NCBI RefSeq assembly: GCF_000002235.5
Contig: NW_022145611.1
Coordinates: 12,481,382-12,545,381, forward strand
Direction of reading: 5' to 3'
From: Strongylocentrotus purpuratus
Lineage: Eukaryota; Echinodermata; Echinoidea; Camarodonta; Strongylocentrotidae
DNA: 64,000 bases
The position numbers were made by a program, and so were the translations under genes. Numbering within the stretch: position 1 is the stretch's first letter; each line of letters opens with the position of its first letter. This document shows positions 21,301-34,439 of the stretch, piece after piece. The notes under the pieces are model-generated. The model had not been told where the DNA came from. It did not search any database and was given only the letters and a program-made list of their open reading frames with translations.

Positions 21301-22666
21301 ATAACATACTACTTTTCCCTTTTTTTAAATTACAAATTAAATGTCTATGAACAACAGCTGCATACTACAGAGGCAACTTCAATTAAAGTGATTAAAATTA
21401 TTTTCATGTAATGTCTACATGTATACATGTATGTATGTTAAATAGCTGCAAACTTTTGAAGCAACTTCAATTTTTAAAGCGATTAAAGGTGTGGCATGGA
21501 AAGTACAGTGTACATACCTATACAAATGTAGGTTTAAGGCAAATATGAAAACAAATCTTTAGTCTTAAACAAAATTGTGCATTGTGATCTTAAGTTTAGG
21601 GAACTTTGATATAATTTTAATTAAACCAAATATAGTACTACATATTTAAATTTCTTTGAGACATAACACTACATGTAGAAGTACATAAATATAAAATATG
21701 ATACAGTAATACACATCAGGCATTGAGGCAGCTCTCCATGTATAAAGCACCAAACTGCTGTCATGCAAAAGGCATCGGTTTTTCATTCTTCTTTTTTCGT
21801 CATTCTGCCTTTAATATATTTATAGACATGCAATATAAGACTCTTGAAAGAATGAATAAGAATACAGGTTGACAGATAAAAATTCAAGCAATAAAAAACT
21901 TTTCCTAAATTTACGGCAAGAAATTATAAACCTAATCAAACAAGTTTCTTCCCTTTTTCATGTTGATCTAATTTTCTAAGAATCTCAGAGACAGACATGA
22001 AATGAAGGAGAGCAGAAATTTTTCAAGAGTCATGCAGTCAGAGCAATTTCAGAAAGACATGAAAGACAGAAAAGGTTGGAAATTTGGAAAACAATGACCA
22101 CATTTAACTTTCGAATAGGTCTAATCCTAGACAAGGCACACACTAAATAATTTAAGCATGTCTTATGTCAGTATATAGACACTGGTGTTAATTTAACATT
22201 TTTCTTTTTCACATCCATGAGCCATGAGCACGACTACATCTAGAGTCTACATCATTTCAAAATGTCTTTTTTTAGTTTTACTCAGGTCATGTCATGGCAC
22301 GAGTCAGAAAAACTTACAAAATGCTAAACAAATCATAACAAAAAGCTAAAATGAGTATAGGGTTTAGAATATAAACACTGAACAAACACAAACGAATATG
22401 TTGACACATCAAATATATTGTTTTTTATCATTTCAAACCAAAATAACGATGATCAGTGCTGATCATGACATGAACCTGCAGCACAGACGTTCAGACACAG
22501 CTCAGCTTAGCTTGACGTGCAAACTGAACTGAAAAGTAGATATGTTGCATTGCAGCGGAACATCACAGCAGGAATACTCCATTTTCAGCACCATATGTAA
22601 CACCAATATCTAAAATATAGAAAGTAACATACACTTACGATGCCTTAACCCAGGTGGAACATCCAT
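17055..22666 (-). CDS. YIF1: YIF1, Golgi/ER-Golgi intermediate membrane protein
   Basis: YIF1 proteins pair with YIPF-type partners in ER-Golgi traffic. Coding exons in transcript order: 22666-22639, 21054-20774, 20353-20249, 19728-19592, 18721-18566, 17870-17777 and 17225-17055 (stop TAG). All junctions are GT-AG and the phases close exactly on 323 aa, close to vertebrate YIF1A/B. The N-terminus (1-80) is cytosolic, rich in Gln, Pro and Gly, and includes LFDDTS. Family signatures follow: [20 protein letters not shown], then [60 protein letters not shown] and [10 protein letters not shown]. About five hydrophobic segments lie between residue 155 and the C-terminus, the last containing [15 protein letters not shown]. 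The start ATG is the only in-frame one in the first exon. I cannot choose between the vertebrate A and B paralogues, which probably arose after this lineage split. Confidence 0.95.
18117..18383 (+). mobile_element. tRNA-derived SINE with (TTA)n tail, in a YIF1 intron
   Basis: The head reads TGTTGGCTCAGTC (A-box-like) then GGGTTCGAGCCCCGGC (B box), as in a tRNA gene, followed by a body of about 190 bp and a pure (TTA)n tail at about 18349-18383. It is antisense to YIF1. The body differs from the SINE at 59030-59399, so there are at least two SINE families here. Confidence 0.8.
18961..18986. repeat. Perfect 26-bp palindrome
   Basis: CTATGGTATAGTG is followed directly by its exact reverse complement, in the YIF1 intron upstream of exon 18721-18566. 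A partial repeat (CATAGCACTATGCGATCGATC) continues to its right. Confidence 0.8.
19089..19121. repeat. (ATT)n microsatellite
   Basis: ATT/ATC trinucleotide run in the YIF1 intron; open frames through it are artefacts. Confidence 0.85.
19152..19315. mobile_element. Near-perfect hairpin element in a YIF1 intron
   Basis: The stretch is a nested palindrome about 160 bp long. The core stem (19212-19263) pairs AAAGAGCACTATTTTCTGAG with its complement around GGGGCATAGCCCC. Further out, TGAAATTATGGA pairs with TCCATAATTTCA, and a GTGCATG/CATGCAC pair lies near the ends. The symmetry suggests a hairpin MITE; no target duplication was resolved. Confidence 0.65.
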
Positions 22667-22779
22667 TTTGATCGCAAATTCCTTACACACTTAAATAATG
22701 AGGATCAAAGGTAGGCTTGTCTTTGGGGTATTGGTGATAAATTTATGCCACGGTACACATAATCAAACCGCATAGGATT
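22667..22779 (-). other. YIF1: Probable 5' UTR part of the first YIF1 coding exon
   Basis: On the minus strand a TTATTTTTCAG acceptor ends at 22780, and the exon runs from 22779 into the start codon at 22666. This implies at least one further non-coding exon upstream, which I could not place. Confidence 0.5.
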
Positions 22780-24743
22780 CTGAAAAATAACAAAAAGAAG
22801 AAGGTAGGAGGGCTTATGGAATGCCACTGTCGAGAATCAATTCCTTTTTTCCCCCAAAAAAATAACCATCATAATTTTATCAAATTGCATTTATAATTAT
22901 TGCTTGGAAGGATAACAAAAAACGAAAGAATGTATTATGTATACTGAAAACTTTTAAAGATATTCATTGCAACTGAGAAAGCAAAGATAATATTATGTAT
23001 ATTGGCAAGAGGTACAAATTTAAAAGATTTTCTGTTGATTCTCGAATGGTTGGTTTGTGAAGCATAATTTATACTATAATGGTGATTGATTCATTGTCGA
23101 TGTTATAATCTGACATTAAAAACTTGCGTTTCTTTGTTTCTTCATTGAGGGTACTTTTTTTTCTCCCCCTTTGATTAAATTGGTAGATATAGTAGGAGCC
23201 CCCCCCCCCCCCCCCCCCGGTCAATCTGAAATCAGTCTGCGGAACTCCGGCTTATCTAGATGCGTGTACATACAACGTGCCGAATTGGCTAACCCATAAT
23301 CGAATTCCTTTTTCTTTCCTTTTTAACAAACTCGACTTCTAATAGCATTGGTATGCCCATCAGTTTTGAAAAGGATTCGAGTTTCTCCCATCTGAAAAAT
23401 GAAATCATCTTGATTGAACTGGTAAAATAAATTCTATTCAAATGTAAACATTCCTGTTGGAAAGTCCAAGCAAAAAAAGAGAAGATCACTGCCTTTCAGT
23501 ATTTCTATATTTCTTTATATTCTTTTCTTATTGCATATGATTGGAACTTGTGTTTAACGAGAAAATACTCTCTGGGATGTATGTTGTCTAACTGATTTCT
23601 CCTAACATTTCGGATGAATTTCGTAATTCATAGTCCACCAGTTTTTTTTCTCACTCGGCTTAAAGTGAACCGGTAACATTAAATTGTTGAAGGTTGAGGA
23701 AAAAAATTGTATGAAATGTTACTTATTATATTCCCTTTACTGTACTAACCCTCTAACATGTATACAAAATCCTGGAAAATTCTCAAACCACAAAGACATT
23801 TATGGTTTTCGTTGAAAAGTATATACTGTGCAACATTCTCGAACAGTAAATTCTCTCAACTTAATTTTTGAATTTTCCCATTAACCGTTTTTCCATGAAA
23901 ATATATAAGACATCAAACAGGCTTTTAAAAATCTTTCAACTCTTCAATGTTTGGAATGTATATAGCCGATTCATAGCTATGTGACGATTTAAATTCACTT
24001 AAATTTGCTTAAATTATAATAATATAGGCCTTGTTGGGAGAATGAAGGAATCGATCAGATTAGTTTTGTCTGATTTCACTCAAACTTTCAGATTACCTTT
24101 AATTGTACATCTAGCATGCACCATTTTCTCTCATCTGAACAATGTTACCAAGTCCCTTTAAAGGCGCCTTTTCAACAAACGTATACACACTCTGTGATGG
24201 AAATTGCATATTTTGAAGCCAGACCATGTGACCATTTGAATGGGCAGGGTCAAATTTTACAAACCTGAAAGGAGAAATAAGAAGAAAAAACACGTGACTT
24301 ACATTTTGATCACTCCTGTTCTATCTTGTTCGGAGATACTGAATGATTCCCTACATTTTTACCGATCCCTCCTTCCACGTAATTGTTTTTAAATGCTTAT
24401 TTATATAGGCCCTATATCTTAATTTTTGTCCACGCATATTTTGCGAACTAGCAATAATTCGTAAACTAAAAAGCAGGAGCCCCCCCCCCCCCAAAAAAAA
24501 ACCTCTCTATATCTCGCTCTCTCTCTCTCTCTCTCCCTCTCTCTCTCTCCCTCCCTCCCCCTCTCTCTCTCTTTAATTTCTCTCTCTCCGTCTAATTTCT
24601 CTCTCCGTCAACTGAACAGAAAAGTTGCTTGCTTATATGAAACGATGGATCTTTCCGGTTACAATGGGCTTTTTTTCCTGCTTGCTGCACACCCTACTCA
24701 TTGTTCGCTGTGATAATGCAAGATTGCAATAATATTGACAGCT

Positions 24744-24812
<69 letters not shown>

Positions 24813-26830
24813 CTCTCTCTTTCTCTCGCATTATCTTTCTCTTGTATCCATGCTCTATATATCTCTTTCGACACTCACATTATGAAAAAAATGTATCTGA
24901 CAACGGACGAAAGACACTGACAGAATTCCTTCCTCAAAATGCGAATGAATGTCTTTATTGCATATCAATCAATTTATTAATACACGGTGACTAAAAAGTA
25001 ACTTTGAAAAGCAATCATACATGACAGATACATATTTAAAACAAACAACATGTAATCGAAGATGAGAAAAAAAGTATGTTAACTAAAAAAAATGGTAATG
25101 CTTGCATCTAACGAGAATTGTCCATTGCCTGATGATAATAATTGTTCATATTCACAAAATAAGCTATACATTGTACAATCAGGGATACACCTATGATAAT
25201 GACCCTTTCGGTTGATCATCAAAATGATCATCCAGCCGACGTGCCTAAAATTATCCCCGGTATTAATTTCCTCCCATTATTAATTGAGTTACGTTTGGTC
25301 ATATTATTTCGGCAAAGATTTCAGTTGGTAGATTATGTCGGACTATAATTTAGATCAAATAAACGGTTATGATTGGTTGCTTGTTTAACACAAATAATTT
25401 TGATATCTCCCGAGGAAATCATTTTTTTGTTTAAGTGTAAGCTGAGTAGTATGAAGGCATAATCTTACAAGCTACTTTATGAAATTAAATCTTAGATAAA
25501 CATCAATGCACAACAAAATATCAACATGTATTGCACATGAACATCAAAATCAATGAACATTAAAATCTAAACATGCCTTTAATGATAAACTTAAGACTTG
25601 AAGCATAGTACCTCTTTATCGATACAAAGTAATCTCCGTAAAAGCAATAAAAAGAAAAAAGAGTAAAATTCATAGAATTCATCGTTCCATCGCTGAGATG
25701 ATTTCAAACCATGACAAAATTAGCACCATATTATAGTGTGCACACACAAAAAGAAGAAAAGAATCGTGAAGAATGTTCGATGCACTCGAATTGAAGCATT
25801 TAGCTAAATACAAACATATTGACCAAAAAACAGTAATCATACATAGGTCCTTGGTAAATACAGGGGCTGTGATTTTGTGATATACATGACTGTATAGGCT
25901 ATTTTTTTATGGGGGGGGGGGTGGGTCAGGTCGGAGAGGGGAGGGGCGGCATGTGCATAGGAGTGAGGCGACAAAGGGGGAGGAATTTGTGAGGGTAACC
26001 CCATCCCAAAACAAGAAGTATAAAAAAAACTTTGTATTGTATTCATTATCATTGCAAGAGAGCGCGGCGACGTAGCGAAACATTTTGCACTTTCAATCTC
26101 TGAACATAATAATACTCACTTTTTCCTTTTGAACACAAGTCATATAAAAATCCCAGTCATTTTTTATTCAACATAATGAAGCGCATGGCTTGCAGAATGA
26201 TTACAGAACAGTGTTTTTGTAATGTTTATACGTTTATGCCGGGTGGCCCCATTAATGCATTATCACACTTTCCCTGATATCGCCTACTGAATATACTATT
26301 TTGCAGTAGGCCTATAATTTGACGATAATGCTTCTTCAGGCACATTGTAAACTCAATTTGTTTCAGCCTCTGGCTGCTATTTGAATGTACGTTTTTATCA
26401 ATGAACCATATAAAATCAAACAACTCAATATGAACACCGTATATGCTACAACTGAACATTGCGACCCCACAGAATGATATAGAGTTCCATTTAATTAATA
26501 AGAAATAAACCTTGAATGCGGATAGAGCACTACGTTTCCTAAAAAGATGTTCTGTAGAGGTCAAACCATTTTAATTTTTAATTTTACTTTTTGTTTCAAA
26601 CTGGAAAATTTTGCAAGGGGAGACGTGTCACTCCAACACCTTACCCCGTGGTTGTCGTCTCTATCATAAATATAGAACAACAAAACAAAAACAACAAAAA
26701 AAAAATCAAAAAATCAAAATTAAAAACCGCTAACAATAGGCCTTTGTTATAGTTAATACAAGTAAACGAAACAGAATGAAACATAACATGAACACAAATT
26801 TGAACAAAGAAAAAAAGAAATGAAATATCT
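22780..26830. other. Gap between YIF1 and MCFD2
   Basis: No coding exon is recognised. It must include the YIF1 promoter and the MCFD2 3' UTR. It holds a poly(C) run (about 23199-23218), CT-rich tracts (24505-24610 and a long (TC)n at 24749-24809) and a G-rich low-complexity patch (25905-25990). A TTTATT at about 24953 would be AATAAA on the minus strand and is one possible end for MCFD2, but this is weak. Confidence 0.5.
24749..24809. repeat. (TC)n microsatellite
   Basis: About 30 uninterrupted TC dinucleotides. It produces spurious Ser/Leu open frames. Confidence 0.95.
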
Positions 26831-28775
26831 TCATGGTTCGTCTTGATGCCTTCGTCTTGACAAGACATATTCTAAATAGGTAAGATATCCATCTTTGTTA
26901 TAGTCATCATCCAGCATTACTTGATCGATGATACCTACAAGCAGAAACAAGAAAGAGGAAAGAAATGTATCTTTATAGATCACGGACTTCTAAACTAAGA
27001 CTAGTAAAACTAGACTCCCTCCGTTCATTTCCGTAGTTTTTAGGTCCATGGTTACATAAAAGAAACTCATCATAATTATATAGGTACACTTGAAATATGG
27101 ATTGGTCTTTTTAAATCAATGTATCAACATGTTTCGTTAAGATATATATATATATATATTCCTATTCACATTTTGAATTTAAAAAAATGAGAAATCAGTC
27201 AAAAATAAAATCACATGAGCAGCAATATTGACAGTTGTACACTCCTATCTAATGATGATTCCATGATTTTAGAATTTCATTTCGCGATACTTTGATGGGA
27301 GGCATAGTTTTGTCTTAAAGCCCATCAATACTAGTGAACAGGAGGGATTGAACTACACTGCAAGGTCACTGGACAGGTGGTTATCTCATCAAATCAGCTC
27401 TCAATTAACATAATAAAAAGAGGATCATGGGGGATCAATGGTCACCGATTATGTATTGTTTGTTATTATAGAGGGAGCAAGTAGCTATAAGTGCAGCGTG
27501 GATTTAAATCTATCGGACAAATCGTTTCAAAAACCAGCTACTTCCACGACCATGACAAAATAGAGTCCCTACATTTCTCTGTTCCCCTTAAAATACTCAC
27601 CTGAAAAATACTTGACCCTTGCATCTGCGATTTGATTCACCGACATGTCTTTTTCAGGAGGTTCAAAAGGCACCACGTGACTTATAGCTGCCATAATCTC
27701 AAGACCGTCTAGTTTGGTGTTATTATCGAAATCATGTAGTCTGTAAAAGAGAGGGAAAATATATTTATAGCTCTTTTCTCTCTTTCTTTCAATATTCATA
27801 TTCATGGACTAAAATGTTTAGATGTAGGGATTTGCAAAAAGGTGTACAAACTTTGAACGACATGAACAAAATTAATGTCAATCTATTTCATAAAAATATG
27901 AGAATATTGTTCCGCATAATAATTATCATTCGTCTTAATTTCATTACTTACAATATTATTTTAGATATAATGATGTTGTTTGTTTTTATACTATATCTTA
28001 ATCTCCTTGATAACATACCTCGTACATAGAAGTAAGTATATACTTACTTAAAATAATGGAACTCGAGTTCTTCGTCTGTCATTTCCTTTTCATCTGTATC
28101 GACTTGTCCTTCTAAATGTTCTTTGACGTGCCTGAAATAAAGGACAAGATTTAATTCAGTATATCATAAAAATACAGCAATAACGTGTTAGTCCTTTCAA
28201 GCTGTTCCATGCATATTCATCGACAACGTCACGAAGCTAAAATTAATATTGTAATAGTTAGAGGGGGATACACACCTGCAGGGGAGGGGGCTCACATAAA
28301 CATCAGATCTAGAATGTTCATAATCCACGAAGGTCAACGATCCCTGAGATGCGTCGAGTAGTGTACGGATACCACAAACTATTTTTTATTTTTTTCATTC
28401 GTAAGTGCTGCGTTTGGACTCTTGACATAGGCCTACTTGAATATAATAATTATCCGGATCAATCAGAATATGTACATATTGTCGTCATGTTTTATTGGTA
28501 AGTCAAATGTAATATTGATCTTTCTCCAGACCTATTATTGAGCACCTTAGTGATGTATTTAGATCAGTTGGATAAACTACAATCTATATATACACATACT
28601 CTTTATTTCTGACGAATTCAGGGTCTCTGAATTTGTTAGATTGGTCTGTAGGGTCGTGTGGATTGATATTCTTCCCCTGCGCAGTGTGACCGGTTGTCAT
28701 GGAGACCAGATGGAGGAGAGCGATGAGAAAAATGACACTCGTCCACAAGATGCGCTCCAACGTTTGACGGTCCAT
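26831..28775 (-). CDS. MCFD2: MCFD2-like secreted EF-hand protein (LMAN1 cargo-receptor partner)
   Basis: In vertebrates MCFD2 is a soluble luminal protein that binds LMAN1 (ERGIC-53) and carries glycoproteins such as coagulation factors V and VIII from ER to Golgi. Coding exons in transcript order: 28775-28600, 28131-28048, 27740-27601 and 26934-26831 (stop TGA), 167 aa, phases consistent. Residues about 1-31 form a signal peptide with the hydrophobic core VIFLIALLHLVSM. HVKEHLEGQ, then MTDEELEFHYFKLHDFD, match the conserved MCFD2 region. EF-hand loop 1 is DFDNNTKLDGLE (residues 90-101) and loop 2 is DYNKDGYLTYLE (144-155); both keep the Asp, Gly and final Glu positions needed for calcium. 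The factor V/VIII role is vertebrate knowledge; here a general cargo-receptor role is inferred. Confidence 0.9.
27316..27470 (-). repeat. Dispersed 150-bp repeat, copy A (in an MCFD2 intron)
   Basis: The reverse complement contains TTGAGAGCTGATTTGATGAG, the same core as in the copies at 40567-40711 and 50874-51016, with further similarity on both sides (GATCCCCCATGATCC; AATCCCTCCTG). No coding capacity; class unknown. Confidence 0.7.
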
Positions 28776-31394
28776 GATGCTAATTCTGTAAATTAGGGAA
28801 TAGAGTTAAGAGACTGGTAATATAATTTGAAATGGCTCCGGATCAACCATTTTCATCTTATGAATAACCTGTCATGTTGAATCATCAGGTCTTTTGATAC
28901 ATTTTGAAAGGAAACAAAAAATCAAGGTATCTTGTTCAGAAACCTAAGACTGTTTGCAGAAGCAATTTTCGCTCCATCATAATCAGTGAAATTTGATCTA
29001 TACCAACAAGATGGTTTCAATTGTATAATGCTGATTACCTTTATGAGCAGATAACAACATTTCTAAGTTTCGGACAACATTGTTCAATAAGTGAACTCCC
29101 TAATAAAAATGAAGCACGATATATTTCTTTAAGTTAAACTATGTGTTCTTTATCCATGTATTGTTTTTTTCATGACAAATTAAGGTAAATATTTTTATTG
29201 AAATATTCGATGAATAATCTCCGTATGCATTGCTCATCCCCTTCCATACGCATGCTGTCTTGCCTAAATCAACTTTATTTTAATGCACCCGCATATCCTT
29301 TCCTTTCTCCTCTGATAGTCATGATATTAAAGCCACAAGCAGTAATCAATCAGTGGGTTTACAATAATAACGGGTACATGTACGTGTTATTTGTGTCTTA
29401 TCTCGGATATCAAATGAAGCCATATGGCCAAGCTCTCAGCCCGATACAGTTACAGAACTGTTCATATTTGTTTCCCGATATAGCTTTTTATCATGCAGAG
29501 GGATTGTAACTTGAGTTCAGAATATGGCTTAATCTCACACCGTCATCTTGCTTATATGTGGTTGAAATGATCATTCATGCATTTCTAAATTATATACAGA
29601 GTGAACAGCCCTGTATTGCCATTGTAATATCATCGGATATCATTTCAAAACTTACCAATTATTAAATATGGACATCGATATGGACATCGATAAACAATTT
29701 AATGGAAAGAGCTAAATAGGTATAGCGTTCTGGTATATTTTCCTGTCAAAATGTTCCCATGAATAGTATGCAAATTACACGTATAAAAACCATGAATATT
29801 TTATTGCCTTTATGACATTGTGTGCATTAATATAGCTAGCAACAATATTTATACAGCTTATCAGTAGATTCAAGGTCGATATTATTTGCGGATAAGCATG
29901 AGCTTTGAGGAAAATTAATGCGGTCTTTGAATATTATCATAAGTGCAAAATATATGCTGCTCATTAAAGCTCATGAGAAAACTGCAAACAAAAAATGCGA
30001 TTACTAATCGCATTTTTTAGTATAGGGATAATAATGTGCTAATTCAATATGAAGCTCAATTGAAAACACTATAAATTCAAACAAAATAAATTTTTAATAT
30101 TATGCCATTTAATTTTCAAATTGAAAACATATGTTTGTATATAGCAAGTTTTTGCTAAACATGAAAGATTATATTTATTTTCCAACAGTTCGTCATGGTC
30201 TCTTAATTATCCTCAATTTTGAAAGATTTATTGTAAAAGAGCAAAATGATATACAGTACAGCACGATTACAGGATCATCATCGTAATAAGGACTGTCAGA
30301 CATTAATATTTTCTCCAAAGGGTAGCTTGAGCAAAGAGACATCATTTACACTGCCCATGCATACAAGGGTAAAAAACATATGAAAAACAAATAGTGTAAG
30401 GGTGAAATGAAAGAACATTTTGTCTGTAATGATTGTAGACGCTGAACACATGGCAGGTCAAAAGTTGATAAGTGGCTCATTTTAATTGTTGACCTTTCCT
30501 GATTATGAAAATTGTTTGTATCATTTACCTGACCATCAGATTTCGGATAACATTATCTATACCAAATTATATAAATTATATAGATGTTTAAATTCTCGTC
30601 CATGCAGGTTTTAAGGAAAAAGTGGGAAAAACAAATCCGTTAAATATGCTACAAAATAAAACGTCTTTGTTTACAATTTCATAAAATCATGTAACATCGT
30701 ATTTATGTTAAAGATACTATGTCCCTTTTGCAGCCAACATCAAATTCTGTAGAACTTTGCAGGAATTATGAATATTGTCACGTATGACCTATTTGTGAAA
30801 TTTAAACATTAGCTGTGTCCTAGTATTAAGATTATGCAAGGAAACGTGTTTATCTTCTACACTTCACCGTCAGTCGTCAGACACTATTGAGTGACTGATT
30901 GACATCTTTTTTTCTTTGGTAATAACATTAATGAAATGAGATGTATAACAGGTATACATGAGCATTATTTTGTCTTGATTAATAACTGACCACTTGTAAT
31001 GGCCAAAATTAAACTAATTGAATCTTTGTGCAGCACAAAACGTACGACCATTCATTAAAACGGTCTGAAAATCAGACTATTGCGTAGGTGATTGCAATCA
31101 CTTAAGTCGATTCGAAAAATAATGGTTGTTATTTTCCCACTTAAAGACATTTTCATTTTCGTTTCGTTTTGAGGGAAGTTCTAAATTAGTATTATCTTTC
31201 AAATGCCGTTGGAATTTAACCTTTTCATTTTTTGGGCCTGCAAATGGGACATAGAACCTTCAAGAGATGCCCGATCTGATGATTCGTGACTTCCCATCTG
31301 CCTTTAATTACTTAATCTTCGTTAATCATTTAATTACTATAATCATTTCAGACGATCTATATACCCCTATAAGCTTAAAGTGTAAATCATAATC

Positions 31395-31465
31395 TGTTCA
31401 GAGCCAGAAGGGCGTTAACTTTGTTTTAAAGTACATGAGTTAATGCCCTTCTGACTCGAAACAGA
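31395..31465. repeat. CAGAAGGGCGTTA hairpin, complete copy
   Basis: GAGCCAGAAGGGCGTTAACT is followed after about 23 bases by AGTTAATGCCCTTCTGACTC, its reverse complement with two mismatches. The same core recurs at 16054, 16100, 16448, 58444 and 63056. Confidence 0.7.
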
Positions 31466-32323
31466 CGAAAATTAGCCGGTAATTAATATTAAAGAGAAAT
31501 AATTAAATTTTAAACAGATTATAAATAGAGAGGCGGACATAACATTTAAACCTTGAATTAAAGGAGTATGGTAAGATCTACTAAACCTAAAGCGTACAAC
31601 TTCGGGAGGAGGTGTTTAAAATGTGATAGATCCTTTTACGGGAATTCCTTTCTCTAATGAGCAACAATTCATTTTACTGTTCGGGGGTATTGTACTTCAA
31701 TGCATTGCAGGTTAAATAGAATATAGTCTATTGTTATTTATTGTCATATACCCCGGTGACAAGAATCGATAGGAGGGGCAAAGTAGTGAAGGGTCTTCAA
31801 AGTTCAAGTGTAACCTTGACTAAATCCTTGTAATATTGTCAAGGAGGCTACCCATCAATCACAACGTTCGAATATAATATGCATGTGAAGTGATCTGTGT
31901 TACGTTGATGGAATGTGAACTCGGGAAAGCATTCCTGATGATCTTTATAAATAAACTGCATTATAATTTATAAGCTTCATAATCATTATATAAGTTTTAC
32001 AAAAAAAAGTATGATTCTGCAACGCAAATACTGTGCCTTTATAAAGCAAATGATTAAACGCATGAGCAATGTCGTACATTGGCTATGTCGTATACTAAGA
32101 ATTTCATTATACAAAAGCGGATGTCGTCGGTACATCTAAGGAGCCACCATCATGAATGACTATCATCATCTATATATATATGATTCTCTGTTTTGGCGCT
32201 TAAATTACACTACCATTGTACTAGTGATATTACCCCCTGTGACTGAATAATAATGGTGATATATTTTACAATCTCACCTTCGTGATTCTTAAGAAAATTA
32301 AATATAGAAAATTGAATACTCAC

Positions 32324-32500
32324 TCAATCCTCTTCTGATAACCCGATACCTTTTCCTTTGAAGAATATTATGCTCACTTCAAGTCCATATGTTGGAAGAA
32401 ATAAGACAGCATCTGCGGTCAGCAGAAGATAGCATACGGTGTGGATGCAGCGAGCCACTCACACAAAGACACGATAGCACTATGCACCGATGCACCGTTC
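32324..32500 (-). other. Candidate non-coding first exon of MCFD2
   Basis: On the minus strand a good donor (A|GTGAGTATTC) lies at 32323, and the MCFD2 start-codon exon is preceded by an acceptor (TTTACAG just upstream of AATTAGCATCATGG), so an upstream non-coding exon is needed. This is the best candidate seen; the upper boundary is a guess. Confidence 0.3.
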
Positions 32501-33889
32501 AGTGCTGTACTACATACAATCACATCGTGGATACACAGTCAAGGAAATGGAGGCTTCGCATCTCATTATCTAAAATCCTCGAAAGCACTACCGAGTATTG
32601 TTTATAAACCCAATCTGACTCTGTGACTTAATTGACATGTCCGCCATCTGGCGTTCAAAATTCATTTCATTTTAAAAGCCAGTGCAGTGCTCAGTGCAAA
32701 TTTCCCCCTCCCCTATTTTATTGACGCTGACAATGGATTTTAGAATAATTATCATATTATTTTGGAAATTATTGAATTTCGTTTGAATGTGAAATTAGAT
32801 GTCCTTATACAATGTGGATTGTAGGACCACGGTTGAATCAGGGATATGTGAGTTTAAACATATCCCTGGTTGAATGTAAATCCAACATTTGGGAGTGTTA
32901 TAATTTTTTGAAAGTTGTAATCACCAAGGGCGTGGGCTAATCAAATTGGCTGAATCGGTAAAGTCTCTATGATTTAGTGATGAACAACTTTCCCATTAGT
33001 TCCAATGTAAATGTAATTTTTTCAAAAATCTATGACTCAGGAGTGTCTTTTCCATTTAAAGGACCTATTTCATAACACATTATCATTATTATATCTTGAG
33101 TATTGCACCAAGGAACTTGAGAAAGTACTAATAGGAGAAAAACAGAAATTAATGATAATTTTTGTACACGACAAACGGAAGAGTTAGTGTCCGTGTCTAC
33201 CCCACGATTCGCGAACCAAATTTCCAGATTGAGATTCACACTTATTTAGTGATATCATATTTCAAACACTCAAACAATTATTAGGGCATGTTTATCTTTA
33301 TTTTCCTGCTTTCATACAATTACAAATGAACTTATACCAAGGGTTGAATTGCCATTTAATGTTGGCTAGCGCCTAATTGGTATACATTTTGATAGTCGTG
33401 AATTTGATCAACGATCTCACTGATGAACTAAAATGATATAGGCCTAATTGGGAAAATCACAGTACAAAACCTTTCCAAACTCGGGGGGGGGGGGGGGGAG
33501 GTTGTAGCTTTAATTACTGTCTTACGAGATTCAATTGATGTCACAATTTAAAAAAAAATTGTTATGGTTACTATCATTTTACATCTAATGATTCAAGATA
33601 ATTTCACGGATAATTTATTGTCTGATTTAAAAAAAAACAGAAATTCATCTGTGGGGAAACTGGTGATTATGATATATTCAAATACATTCATTGGCCTATT
33701 ATTCAATCAAATAACAAATTGACAAATGAAGATAACTTATTTCTATTGTTTTATCATAATGTGTACATGTAGTAGTAGTAGTATAGAAGTTGTAGTCGAG
33801 GGAAGTACAACCCGTTTCCTTTGAAAGACCAACCACGTACTTTGTTTAGTATAGACCCTTTAGCAAATCTGTTTTAAATTACATAAAGG

Positions 33890-34085
33890 AATAAATGAAT
33901 AAGTGAATGAATAAGTAAATGAATAAATGAAAACATAAATGAATAAATACATACATAAATAGGTAGATAGATATATTTAGATAAATAAATAAATACAAAA
34001 ATAAGCAAATAAACAAATAAATAAATAAACAAATAAATAAATAAATAAATAAATAAATAAATGAATGAATGAATGAATAAATAGA

Positions 34086-34128
<43 letters not shown>

Positions 34129-34135
34129 ATGAGTA
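33890..34135. repeat. (ATAA)n tetranucleotide repeat
   Basis: Long, slightly diverged ATAA/ATGA array. Its translations are Ile/Phe/Tyr-rich artefacts on the minus strand. Confidence 0.9.
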
Positions 34136-34439
34136 TATAAAAAGATATCAAACGAATAAATGGATACAATAATAGGCATACTTGCCTAAAAAGACGACTC
34201 GTGCATTTAATATAGGCAGGAATAGGTCGGAATTCGTTATTTCCACTCTCGATTCCGGAATTTCTCGTTTCTGGAGGTTCCTAAAAATAACACCCGTCTG
34301 CTATATCCTTCCCCACTTGTTTATACTGTGAATTCTAAAATATTGAGTGTTCCGCAGTTCATTCATTATGAACCTAGACATTCATCATTTCCCTAGTGAT
34401 CTTGTATTTCACGGAGGCCCAGACCAAGGTTTGAATACA

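Noticed and set aside
33874-34179. Ile/Phe/Tyr-rich 'membrane protein' on the minus strand
   Set aside because: Direct translation of the ATAA tetranucleotide array.
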